A stretch of DNA of 35,690 bases from positions 1 to 35,690 of the forward strand of contig NZ_LCTF01000027.1 of NCBI RefSeq assembly GCF_001663375.1, in the 5' to 3' direction. This document shows, piece by piece, positions 16,085 to 22,942 of this stretch. A program made the translations under genes and the position numbers. How positions within the stretch are numbered: the first letter of the stretch is position 1; every line of letters starts with the position of its first letter. The notes beneath the pieces were generated by a model that saw only the letters and a list, made by a program, of their open reading frames with translations, had not been told where the DNA came from and did not search any database. The DNA comes from Caldivirga sp. MU80 (GTDB lineage Archaea; Thermoproteota; Thermoprotei; Thermoproteales; Thermocladiaceae).

Positions 16085-16204
16085 GCCGGGGTGGCCGAGC
16101 CTGGTTCAAGGCGATCCCCATGGGTTAACCCATGGGGACCTTAATGGGCCTGCTAAGCCCATCCCCGCAAGGGGGCCCGGGTTCAAATCCCGGCCCCGGC
16201 GCCA
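16085..16204 (+). tRNA. tRNA-Ser(GCT) with a 31-nt non-canonical intron
   Basis: Acceptor GCCGGGG (16085-16091) pairs with CCCCGGC (16194-16200); discriminator G and an encoded CCA follow. The anticodon stem TGGGC/GCCCA (16145-16149/16157-16161) carries loop CTGCTAA, anticodon GCT. A long variable arm CCCC-GCAA-GGGG identifies the class II serine tRNA. The T arm is CCGGG-TTCAAAT-CCCGG. Between position 26 and the anticodon stem lies an extra 31 nt, treated as an intron. A TATA-like ccttttaa (16053-16060) is about 28 nt upstream. Confidence 0.95.
16114..16144 (+). other. tRNA intron at position 26/27 with bulge-helix-bulge motif
   Basis: The exon end AAGG (16109-16112) pairs with CCTT (16139-16142) to make the 4-bp central helix. 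The 3-nt bulges are CGA (16113-16115, split as CG|A) and AAT (16143-16145, split as AA|T). The intron body is a 10-bp stem, TCCCCATGGG/CCCATGGGGA, closed by TTAA. Cleavage after the second bulge nucleotide removes exactly the 31 nt needed to restore a normal tRNA. Introns outside position 37/38 are typical of Thermoproteales. Confidence 0.88.
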
Positions 16205-16255
16205 TTCATTAGGGCATTGGGTTAGTGTTAAAAGGGGGTCCATTAGACTTCGATC

Positions 16256-17272
16256 ATGATAATACCCCTAGTCTTCACTAGGTGGATTAGGCGAATTCGT
16301 AGGGTGCTTAAGAGCCTAATACTATATTCCCTCATAATGTTCTTAGCCATATTATTCATTGGGGCATTAGCCATTTACCTAGTCGAACACCCCTACAACC
16401 CAGGTATTAGGAACTATTTCGACGCCGTGTGGTTCATAATGGAGACCATCACAACAGTGGGCTATGGCGATATAGTGCCAGTCACATTTTGGGGTAAGGT
16501 GGTGGACATGGTTATAATGCCCCTCGGCATCGCCGTAATAAGCATATTAACCGCCTCCATAGCAGGTGAGTTAACAAACATGGTCATTACGAGGAGCCTT
16601 GGTCAACACGTAAGCTCCAGGAGGAACCACATAGTGGTCATTGGGTGTGTTAATAGGGCTTTAAAGGTTATAGAGGAGTTAATGAGGATGATGGAAAGGG
16701 AGGGGTTAATGATGGATTTAACCTACCTCCATAACGGGGACAAGCCTACCTCATTACCCAGTGATGTTGAGTTTCTGCGCGGTAACCCATTCAACACTAA
16801 CGACCTACTTAGGGCTGGTGTAGATAGGGCATCTACAGTGATAATAACACCACTGGGTGAAAACAGCTCATCATCAGACGCAGAGGCGATACTCATAACC
16901 ATGAGAGTTAAGGAGCTCAATAAAGACGCTTACATAATAACCGAGGTGCTTGACGAGGCTAACAGGGATTACGCATTTAAGGCTGGGGCTAATTCCGTGG
17001 TCTCCCTAGGCTCATTCACCACAACAATCATCGCCAGGGAGGCTTTAAGCAGGGGCACCTCATCGGTACTTATGAGGATTATTAATGATGGTAAGGTGAG
17101 CTTAGTTAAGGCAGAAGGCTACGTAGGTTTAAGGTTCATTGAGGTGGTTGAGAAGCTTAAGACCACTGAGAATAGGTTAATCATAGGTGTAGTTAGGGGT
17201 AGTGACATACTGATTAACCCTAGCAACGACCTAATAATACAACCCGGCGACTTGTTAATCACGGTATCCTAG
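16256..17272 (+). CDS. Potassium channel with C-terminal RCK (TrkA-N/TrkA-C) domains
   Basis: 338 residues. Two transmembrane helices (about 20-43 and 82-105) flank a pore loop with selectivity filter TTVGYGD (66-72). A RCK domain starts near 122 (HIVVIGCVNRA) with a Rossmann-type beta-alpha-beta fold, and a TrkA-C-like segment covers about 265-338. This is the MthK-like architecture of a ligand-gated K+ channel. ATG 16256 is about 26 nt after the TATA box tgttaaaag (16227-16235). The gene lies between two tRNA genes and appears monocistronic. It is probably gated by Ca2+ or nucleotide, but that cannot be read from the sequence. Confidence 0.92.
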   Translation: MIIPLVFTRWIRRIRRVLKSLILYSLIMFLAILFIGALAIYLVEHPYNPGIRNYFDAVWFIMETITTVGYGDIVPVTFWGKVVDMVIMPLGIAVISILTASIAGELTNMVITRSLGQHVSSRRNHIVVIGCVNRALKVIEELMRMMEREGLMMDLTYLHNGDKPTSLPSDVEFLRGNPFNTNDLLRAGVDRASTVIITPLGENSSSSDAEAILITMRVKELNKDAYIITEVLDEANRDYAFKAGANSVVSLGSFTTTIIAREALSRGTSSVLMRIINDGKVSLVKAEGYVGLRFIEVVEKLKTTENRLIIGVVRGSDILINPSNDLIIQPGDLLITVS

Positions 17273-17309
17273 ACCCATTAAGCCTAGGCTTAACTAAGTT
17301 AAGGAAAAG

Positions 17310-17318
17310 CATAAAAAG
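17310..17318 (+). promoter_or_regulatory. TATA box of tRNA-Phe
   Basis: CATAAAAAG, centred about 29 nt before the first base of tRNA-Phe. Confidence 0.55.
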
Positions 17319-17342
17319 CCATAAACAGCTTAAGGGGGTGAG

Positions 17343-17419
17343 GCCCCGGTAGCTCAGCCTGGGAGAGCACCCGGCTGAAGACCGGGGGGTCCCGGGTTCA
17401 AGTCCCGGCCGGGGCACCA
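17343..17419 (+). tRNA. tRNA-Phe(GAA)
   Basis: Intron-free cloverleaf: acceptor GCCCCGG (17343-17349) with CCGGGGC (17409-17415), D arm GCTC...GAGC, anticodon stem CCCGG/CCGGG with loop CTGAAGA (anticodon GAA), T arm CCGGG-TTCAAGT-CCCGG, discriminator A and an encoded CCA. Confidence 0.96.
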
Positions 17420-17655
17420 GTGGCTACTTCAATACGCCCAAACCCTATGGACCTAGTAGTCCCAGTATTCATTAACACAGCCAACCTGAGCAACACCAAT
17501 AGTTGGGTTAGTTTAAGGCATTGAGAAATCTAGCGCCAGCAACCTCAACGTAAACTGTAGGCGTAGGACAACTCAAGATAGGCTAAATAAAGCATCCCCA
17601 CCATACAATGTAGAGCATTAATCTATTAGCCACCGATTGTTAGGACCAAATTATA

Positions 17656-17700
17656 GGGTGTTAGGTAGCATAATCTAAATATTCCTCTACCTAACACCAT
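17656..17700. repeat. Left arm of perfect 45-bp inverted repeat
   Basis: This 45-bp stretch is the exact reverse complement of 17948-17992. Each arm is itself bracketed by a 12-bp inverted repeat, GGTGTTAGGTAG/CTACCTAACACC, around an AT-rich centre. Outside the arms the match continues imperfectly for about 13 bp (17643-17655 against 17993-18005). The arms are 247 bp apart. Confidence 0.95.
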
Positions 17701-17989
17701 ACACCTCGTAGCTAAGTTAATTTAATGTTAGGTAACATTTTCTTCAGATTCTTCTACCTAACACCAATGTGCAGTACCTAACAATGCACAATTGAACTAA
17801 CCGATGGTATTAACTCTTTCATTAAACATTACCATGCATTTGTGGATTGATGATGAGCCAAGTGTTAGGTAGATGATGGTGGGTGCACGTTGCACATCAG
17901 GGATCTTTATTACTATAAAAGCCCTGGGTGATGTTAGGTGATGCTGCATGGTGTTAGGTAGAGGAATATTTAGATTATGCTACCTAACA
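17659..17989. repeat. Cluster of TGTTAGGT motifs
   Basis: The 8-mer TGTTAGGT or its complement ACCTAACA occurs near 17659, 17689, 17727, 17756, 17776, 17863, 17932, 17952 and 17982, in both orientations. Several extend to TGTTAGGTAG. The copy at 17725-17740 forms AATGTTA-GG-TAACATT and the one at 17769-17791 is bracketed by TGTGCA/TGCACA. The same 8-mer makes up the half-site of the palindrome at 5251-5270, so the same DNA-binding protein might recognise both places; that link is inference. Confidence 0.7.
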
Positions 17990-17992
17990 CCC
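17948..17992. repeat. Right arm of perfect 45-bp inverted repeat
   Basis: Exact reverse complement of 17656-17700. The whole 337-bp unit could be a foldback/MITE-like element or a regulatory array. No transposase, clear target-site duplication or internal gene is visible. Confidence 0.95.
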
Positions 17993-18134
17993 ATAATCGT
18001 GGACCAAGAAGATCTCAAAGGGGAATTGAAGGTAATGTTATTGATGTATCGTGAGTTTTAAATGGAATTAATGAATTATGTATTAATGGTTGGTATTTTT
18101 AAAATTTAAAGGGAGAGGGATTGCTTAGGAATTT

Positions 18135-19880
18135 GTGGGGCGTGCGAATGCGTTGCGCCTTACGTTGTTTTTGACATTAGTGTTGTTTGCATGTTTGTCC
18201 TTGGTTAGTGTTGCTGGGGTTCATGAGCCTAGGGTTTACATAATGTTTGTGGGTGCTTACCGGGTTAGTGCCGTTGTTGAGGGTTCAGTCCCCAGCTTCA
18301 TTAACCGCAGTACACTCATTGCAATGCTGGCTCCACTCAACTCAACCTGTAAATACCATGTGCTGTCGGTTAGCCATTTAATTAAAGTCGAGGTTGTCGC
18401 CAATTGGAGCCGTGGTTGGTTAGCCCAATGCTCCATAACGCCCCTTGTTCGCTTGCTTGGTGCGCCGAAGTTCGCTGGGTTTACGTCCATCTTTGGTTCC
18501 ATCTTCGGTTTCATGATCAACGCTGGAGTGTATGCAGAGGTTAACGTGACTGAGGTTAACGGTGGGTATTACCTAGTCTTCAGATTCCTTGGGATTAACT
18601 GGGCTTGGTTCACCCTATCCATGTTGGTCCTGGCCATACCCATCCTAACCCAGTTGTTGATTTACAGGCATTTGGCCTCTAGGCAGAGGGGGAGGAGAGA
18701 TGTGACTTACCTCTACTCAATGGGCCTCTCAGGTCAGTACATACCCAACATAGTCGCCTTTATAGCAGTCATAGTTAGTATGTTTATGTACATGTCCCCC
18801 ATGCAGTTCCTATTGAAGCCAGTATCATTCAACAACCAACTCGCCAACGCTCTCCTAAGCTTACTCCTACCAATTGCGGCCGTATTGGTGGTATCAGTGT
18901 TTATTCAGAGGCATTACGTACGCATGTTGAAGGAGCCCGTTAGGGAGAGGTTGGAAAAGGCCATAAACTTTAAGGCAGCCCAGAGACTGGCCACGGTCAT
19001 ACTTATCCTGATACCCGGGTTCGGCGGAGTCATGGGTTACGTATACTACCTGCTCTTTACGCACTTTAAACTCAGTGGCACGTCAACGCCCATAGTTGCC
19101 TTAATAGACCTGGCATGGTCCGCCGCCTTAATTAGTGTAATTCTGGCTGTACCCCAATGGTTAGTAACCAGGGGTGCCGTTGAGGACCCTGGCCTAAGCA
19201 GGGTTGCTGGGGATATTTGGGTTAGGATGGGTGGGTTGGGTGAGGCGCCTAGGGTTTACCTGGTGGAGAATGTGGCTGGTTCAAGGTATAACGCAGCGGC
19301 CGTGGGGTTGTTTAGGAGGAGGATAATTGTAGCCAAGCAGCTACTGGGCTTATTAAGTGAGGAGGAGCTTAGGAGCGTGTTGATACATGAGGTTAGCCAC
19401 GTTAAGCATGGCCACCTTGCTAAGTTGCTCATGGTCGTAATACCCCTTTACCTAGCCCTAATAACCACAGCCATGACATCATTCACCAAGTACATGCTTC
19501 TCCCTGGGATTGCGGCATTAGGCTCCATACTCGCCCTCACCCCACTTGTCAGGTTTATCCAGAGGAGACTTGAGACCCAGGCCGACATCGACGCCGTTAA
19601 GGTTGGCTTCAACCCAAGGGCCTACATAGCAGCAATGGGTAAGATAACTAGGGAGTCCCTAATGCCACTAACCTTAACGAGACTCGATAGGCCCCTCCTA
19701 ACCCACCCAGAGCCGTCTCTCCGGAGGCGGCGGGTTTTAGCGGTTTTCCCACCGTCTCCTTCTCGACGGTCTCCCTGGGCCCCCTCACCGCAGCGACTCC
19801 CCACCTGTCGCCAGGGGTTCCTTGCCTCTACGGGTCTCGGAAACCCAGGGGTACGGTTAGGGGTGTTGGAGATGGGTTAA
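18135..19880 (+). CDS. M48-family membrane metallopeptidase (HtpX-like), C-terminus altered
   Basis: 581 residues in frame. An N-terminal signal/anchor segment (about 8-28), an extracellular-looking domain with Cys73 and Cys99, and several membrane helices are followed by the zinc site HEVSH (418-422) and the downstream Glu of RRLETQADIDA (E480, D484). M48 enzymes of this type degrade or clip membrane proteins. GTG 18135 follows a TATA box at 18097-18110. After THP (523-525), where family members have a short conserved tail, the frame continues for 56 residues antisense to a structured RNA gene (19711-19854) and becomes Arg/Pro-rich low-complexity sequence. The last ~56 residues are therefore probably not ancestral. 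Confidence 0.85.
   Translation: MGRANALRLTLFLTLVLFACLSLVSVAGVHEPRVYIMFVGAYRVSAVVEGSVPSFINRSTLIAMLAPLNSTCKYHVLSVSHLIKVEVVANWSRGWLAQCSITPLVRLLGAPKFAGFTSIFGSIFGFMINAGVYAEVNVTEVNGGYYLVFRFLGINWAWFTLSMLVLAIPILTQLLIYRHLASRQRGRRDVTYLYSMGLSGQYIPNIVAFIAVIVSMFMYMSPMQFLLKPVSFNNQLANALLSLLLPIAAVLVVSVFIQRHYVRMLKEPVRERLEKAINFKAAQRLATVILILIPGFGGVMGYVYYLLFTHFKLSGTSTPIVALIDLAWSAALISVILAVPQWLVTRGAVEDPGLSRVAGDIWVRMGGLGEAPRVYLVENVAGSRYNAAAVGLFRRRIIVAKQLLGLLSEEELRSVLIHEVSHVKHGHLAKLLMVVIPLYLALITTAMTSFTKYMLLPGIAALGSILALTPLVRFIQRRLETQADIDAVKVGFNPRAYIAAMGKITRESLMPLTLTRLDRPLLTHPEPSLRRRRVLAVFPPSPSRRSPWAPSPQRLPTCRQGFLASTGLGNPGVRLGVLEMG
19711..19854 (-). ncRNA. Structured RNA of unknown family, copy A
   Basis: About 144 nt, homologous to 30702-30839. 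The symmetric TATA-like GGGTTAATAACCC (19874-19886) is centred about 26 nt before the conserved 5' end. Predicted helices, in RNA sense: CCGTAG/CTGCGG; a GNRA hairpin CCTG-GCGA-CAGG; hairpin ACCGTC-GAGAAGGA-GACGGT, whose loop can form tandem G-A pairs like a kink-loop; and a 3' hairpin GCCG...CGGC. Several pairs differ from copy B by compensating changes. It lies antisense to the 3' end of the M48 gene. It is not tRNA, 5S or a recognisable SRP or RNase P RNA. Confidence 0.7.
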
Positions 19881-19886
19881 TAACCC
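19874..19886. promoter_or_regulatory. Symmetric TATA-like element between RNA copy A and the 43-aa ORF
   Basis: GGGTTAATAACCC is palindromic around its central A at 19880. The centre is about 26 nt from the 5' end of RNA copy A on the minus strand and 23-24 nt from ATG 19903 on the plus strand, so it could drive both. Confidence 0.5.
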
Positions 19887-19902
19887 CATTGCTTTATCAC
19901 CA

Positions 19903-20034
19903 ATGGTAACAAACCCTACGAATAATCATGAAAAACCGAAACTGCCCCTAAGGAGGGTGCTTAGGGTTGCCAGGGAGTTCAACATACCCATTGACGAAGC
20001 CCTAAAGCTACTCAAGGGTGAGGCTAACCCTTAG
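19903..20034 (+). CDS. Small 43-aa protein, divergent to structured RNA copy A
   Basis: The frame runs from ATG 19903 to TAG 20032-20034. The second half, LRRVLRVAREFNIPIDEALKLL, looks like a real amphipathic helix-turn-helix-type segment rather than chance translation. The ATG is at leaderless distance from the symmetric TATA-like element at 19874-19886. The first ~15 codons have a decayed relative upstream of RNA copy B (about 30608-30640, minus sense), where the start codon is lost. Function is unknown; it may be a DNA- or RNA-binding micro-protein linked to the RNA. Confidence 0.5.
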   Translation: MVTNPTNNHEKPKLPLRRVLRVAREFNIPIDEALKLLKGEANP

Positions 20035-20172
20035 GTGACATAATGGTTGAGTCTCGCTCCTTCTAGGGGTGGTGTTGTTTCTTGGTTGGTTTAAAGTTTT
20101 AACCTACCTATTGTCCAGTATTTTTGCTTCTGGTTATGTTTTAATTCCCCCTTTGCCTAGCTTATCCTAGTG

Positions 20173-20260
20173 CTTGGGGTGGTGCCCCCAAGAGGGGGTT
20201 TGCTTCCCTCCATCAGATGAGCCGGTGGGGCGATACCCCACCATTCATCACCACCCCAAG
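20173..20260. ncRNA. Compact three-helix structured element, strand uncertain
   Basis: A perfect 12-bp closing helix, CTTGGGGTGGTG (20173-20184) with CACCACCCCAAG (20249-20260), encloses two further hairpins: CCCCC-AAGA-GGGGG (20185-20198) and GGTGGGG/CCCCACC (20224-20242), the latter extended by ATGA/TCAT pairing. A perfect closing helix of this length with internal hairpins points to an RNA or a foldback DNA element. It could be transcribed on either strand; a weak TATA lies upstream on the plus strand (ttttaatt near 20132). Confidence 0.45.
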
Positions 20261-20308
20261 AACAAAACCACCAACCCCGCAGAGGGAATAACACCCAACC
20301 CCCACAAT

Positions 20309-20401
20309 GAAAAAACCCATCCCACTGGAACAGGAAGGGGATCATTAATCTTTGACGTGATGGGTTTCCCAGCGCTAATGATGCCTTGGGATGGGGTAGG
20401 T
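20309..20401 (-). ncRNA. Small RNA candidate with T-run terminator
   Basis: On the minus strand the TATA box TATAAATT (20423-20430) is centred 26 nt before a 5' end near 20401. The transcript would form a long hairpin, with CCCATCCCA pairing with TGGGATGGG (20387-20395 and 20316-20324 on the plus strand) and, inside, ATCATTA with TAATGAT (20376-20382 and 20341-20347). It ends directly in six T residues (20310-20315), a terminator-like sequence. I do not recognise the RNA. Confidence 0.45.
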
Positions 20402-20492
20402 TGTTTCTCTTTGTGTTGGGCGAATTTATATTAGCTAAATGTTAATCTGCCTATAAATAATGCTTATTAATAACTGGTTATGAGGGTTCATT

Positions 20493-21770
20493 GTGAGTCA
20501 AAGGTTTGACGTCATAGTGGTGGGTGGTGGGCCGAGTGGATTGACGGCTGCGCAGAGGTTGGCGTCTAGGGGTTTTAAGGTTCTCGTGGTTGAGAGGGGG
20601 CGTAGGCCGGGGAGTAAGAACGTCTATGGTGGTAGGATATACGCCCACGTCCTTGATAGGCTCTACCCCGAGTACGTTAAGGAGGCCCCCGTGGAGCGTT
20701 GGGTTAGGAAGGAGCGCCTAACAATGTTAACCAAGGACAGCGGCGTCACAGTGGAGTTTGAGATTAAGTCTGTCGAACACAAGTCCTTCACGGCGTACTT
20801 AACGAACTTCACGGAGTGGCTCTCCAGGAAGGCTGAGGCGGCTGGGGCTTTAATAGTCACAGAAACCCCCGTGGACAGCCTGGTGATTAGGGATGGTAGG
20901 GTGGTTGGGGTTAGGTCAGGGGCCGACGAGGTCTACGGCGACGTAGTCATAGTGGCCGAGGGCATTAATAGGCTTGTGCTTGAGTCAAGTGGCCTAACGC
21001 CCAAGCTGCAGCCAAGCGTAGTGGGGCTTGGGGTTAAGGAGGTTATTAAACTGGGTAGGAGTGAGATTAACGAGAGGTTCAACCTCGATGATGACGAAGG
21101 CCTAGCCTGGGCCCTGGCCGGGTACCCAACCCACTACGTGCCGGGCGGCGCATTCATATACACTAATAAGGATGCAATCACCCTAGGCATAGTGGTTTAC
21201 CTTGAACATGGGGCCAAGCTCGATGCACCAGTTCATGAACTGATTGAGGAGTTTAGGCTACACCCATTCATAAGCAGGCTGCTTAAGGGTGGGCAGTTAC
21301 TAGAGTACTCAGCCCACCTAACCCCAATAGCTGGACTTGGGGCAATGCCAGATAGGCTTTACGGTAACGGCTACCTGGTGGTTGGTGATGCAGCCGGCTT
21401 CCTACTCCACCTAGGCATCCTGATAAGGGGGGTTGACTTCGCCATGGAGAGTGGTAACCTGGCCGCCGAGGCCGTTGTTAAGGCTCACGATGAGGGTAAG
21501 TACGATGAGGAGGCTTTATCAGTCTACTGGAGGCTGCTCAACGAGAGCTTCATACTAAGGGAGTTCAGGGCCTTTAGGAACGCCCACAAGGTCTTAAATA
21601 ACCCTAGGCTGTACAGTGACTACGTGATGCTGATGAACTCATTCATGGCCAGGTACTTCGACGTTGACGGGACGCCTAGGAGGATTTGGGACACCTTCAT
21701 GAGTAGTAAGGGTAAGTTAACCCTAACCGACATGGCTAAGGATGCCTTAAGCCTGGTGATGAACCTATGA
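20493..21770 (+). CDS. fixC: FixC-type ETF-quinone oxidoreductase flavoprotein
   Basis: 425 residues. N-terminal FAD fold VVGGGPSGLTAAQRLASRG with the Glu-Arg ending VVERG; a second FAD motif GYLVVGDAAGF near 300. Length and gene order (FixC, FixX, EtfB, EtfA) match the bifurcating EtfABCX complexes described from Thermotoga and Pyrobaculum, where FixC passes electrons to menaquinone at the membrane. GTG 20493 is 26 nt from its TATA box, giving a leaderless mRNA. It overlaps the next gene by 4 nt (ATGA). Confidence 0.92.
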   Translation: MSQRFDVIVVGGGPSGLTAAQRLASRGFKVLVVERGRRPGSKNVYGGRIYAHVLDRLYPEYVKEAPVERWVRKERLTMLTKDSGVTVEFEIKSVEHKSFTAYLTNFTEWLSRKAEAAGALIVTETPVDSLVIRDGRVVGVRSGADEVYGDVVIVAEGINRLVLESSGLTPKLQPSVVGLGVKEVIKLGRSEINERFNLDDDEGLAWALAGYPTHYVPGGAFIYTNKDAITLGIVVYLEHGAKLDAPVHELIEEFRLHPFISRLLKGGQLLEYSAHLTPIAGLGAMPDRLYGNGYLVVGDAAGFLLHLGILIRGVDFAMESGNLAAEAVVKAHDEGKYDEEALSVYWRLLNESFILREFRAFRNAHKVLNNPRLYSDYVMLMNSFMARYFDVDGTPRRIWDTFMSSKGKLTLTDMAKDALSLVMNL

Positions 21771-22063
21771 GCATGGACAACAGGAAGATCCCCATTGAGG
21801 AGAGGCTTAACTCAAACGCCTGGGACGTTAGCCAAAGGCCCCACATCAGGATAATCGACCCTGATAAGTGCCGTAAGTGCGATACCAAACCCTGCACCTT
21901 CCTATGCCCAGCCAGGTGCTACATACTATCCCAGGACGGTACGGTGCTCTTCTCCCACGAGGGCTGCCTGGAGTGCGGCACATGCAGGGTAGTGTGCCCA
22001 AACAACGCCATTGAGTGGACCTACCCGAGGAGTGGTTACGGTGTCCAGTATAGGTTTGGGTGA
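21767..22063 (+). CDS. fixX: FixX-like ferredoxin
   Basis: 98 residues, with two Cys groups: CRKCDTKPCTFLCPARC and, about 20 residues later, CLECGTCRVVCP. The second supplies at least one [4Fe-4S] cluster; the first is a fuller Cys set than in many FixX proteins, so a second cluster is possible. It links the ETF flavins with FixC. The start codon overlaps the fixC stop (ATGA). Confidence 0.92.
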   Translation: MSMDNRKIPIEERLNSNAWDVSQRPHIRIIDPDKCRKCDTKPCTFLCPARCYILSQDGTVLFSHEGCLECGTCRVVCPNNAIEWTYPRSGYGVQYRFG

Positions 22064-22069
22064 TGGGTC

Positions 22070-22942
22070 ATGGGCGCCACCGTTATAAGTCAAGTAACCC
22101 CAACCCAGAGTGTGGGGAAGGGGGAGGGATTAACCATAATAGTCCCCGTTAAGGCAGCGGTGCCTAACATAACCGCCGTTAGGCTGGACCCAGTAACCCA
22201 CAACCTCGTTAGAGAGGGTGTGCCGCTGATGCTTAACCCATATGACAGGAACGCCCTTGAATTCGCCCTAAGGCTTAAGGACAGGTACGGTGGTAGGGTC
22301 ATAACCCTATCCATGGCCCCACCCAGCGGTAAGGACTTCCTCGAATCCACCATAGGTATGGGGGCTGATGAGGCCTACCTAATAACGGACAGGGTCTTCG
22401 CAGGTGCAGATACCCTAGCCACCTCATATACCGTGGCCATGACGATAAGGAAGCTTTTCCCTGAATTCAACCTGGTGGTCATGGGTGAGGAGACCACGGA
22501 CTCCACCACAGCTCACATGCCAGCCCAGGTGGCGTCGTGGCTAGGCTTACCTTACCTATACTACGTGGTTGATGGTGAGGTTAACCTTAAGGAGGGGACG
22601 GTCAGGTTGACCAGGTACCTTGAGGATGAGGGCGTCTTCGAGGAGTATGAGTTCCAAATGCCGGTCATAGTTAGCGTTTACAAGGACAGTAACCCACCGA
22701 GGGAGATAAGCCTAAGCCGCAAGATACAGGCCAGGTTAGGCAACCTGGTTAAGTCAGTAACCAACAATGAGCTTAAGCTTGACCAGTACTGCGTTGGTTT
22801 GAGGGGTTCACCGACGATAGTGGCTAAGATTGAGGACGCCAAGCCAATACCCAGGAAGAAGCAGGTATTCAAAGGTGACCCGAAGGAGGCCGCCAAGTGG
22901 CTCATTGACAACCTAACCAAGGAGGGGGTGATTAAGTCATGA
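22070..22942 (+). CDS. etfB: Electron transfer flavoprotein beta subunit (FixA/EtfB)
   Basis: 290 residues. The core begins with IIVPVKAAVPN near residue 24, then the EtfB pattern LDPVTHNLVREGVPLMLNPYDRNALEFALRLKD and GADEAYLITD. The 20-odd residues before the core are extra compared with usual EtfB starts (which open close to IxVxVK); ATG 22070 is the only ATG, 6 nt after the fixX stop. This subunit carries the bifurcating flavin and binds the NADH-type donor in EtfAB complexes. The 3' end overlaps etfA by 4 nt. Confidence 0.92.
   Translation: MGATVISQVTPTQSVGKGEGLTIIVPVKAAVPNITAVRLDPVTHNLVREGVPLMLNPYDRNALEFALRLKDRYGGRVITLSMAPPSGKDFLESTIGMGADEAYLITDRVFAGADTLATSYTVAMTIRKLFPEFNLVVMGEETTDSTTAHMPAQVASWLGLPYLYYVVDGEVNLKEGTVRLTRYLEDEGVFEEYEFQMPVIVSVYKDSNPPREISLSRKIQARLGNLVKSVTNNELKLDQYCVGLRGSPTIVAKIEDAKPIPRKKQVFKGDPKEAAKWLIDNLTKEGVIKS

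Larger units (their letters stand above)
17420..18134. other. Long non-coding region between tRNA-Phe and the M48 peptidase gene
   Basis: About 715 nt with no convincing gene on either strand. The first 220 nt show nothing I recognise. The middle (17656-17992) holds the 45-bp inverted repeat and the TGTTAGGT motif cluster. The last 130 nt are AT-rich and include TTTTAAAATTTAAA at 18097-18110, a good TATA for the M48 gene. A TATA-like ACTATAAAAG at 17912-17921 faces the right arm of the repeat, so a small transcript there is possible. Confidence 0.6.
20035..20492. other. Non-coding region with two structured elements upstream of fixC
   Basis: About 458 nt. No gene is convincing on either strand; frames of 60-86 codons across it are GC-hairpin translations. 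It holds a T-rich stretch (20070-20160), the three-helix element 20173-20260, the minus-strand RNA candidate 20309-20401 and the fixC promoter TGCTTATTAATAAC (20461-20474), centred about 26 nt before the fixC start. Confidence 0.6.

Noticed and set aside
17848..17905. C/D-box RNA from ATGATGA at 17850
   Set aside because: A TATA-like sequence is upstream, but no CUGA D or D' box follows at guide distance.
17656..17992. CRISPR array
   Set aside because: The repeated 8-10 nt units are short, in both orientations and irregularly spaced; no repeat-spacer pattern or cas gene.
20174..20434. Open frames of 86 codons (plus) and 62 codons (minus, 20157-20345)
   Set aside because: They run across the foldback and RNA candidate; the residues are Pro/Trp/Gly-rich translations of GC-rich stems with no family pattern.
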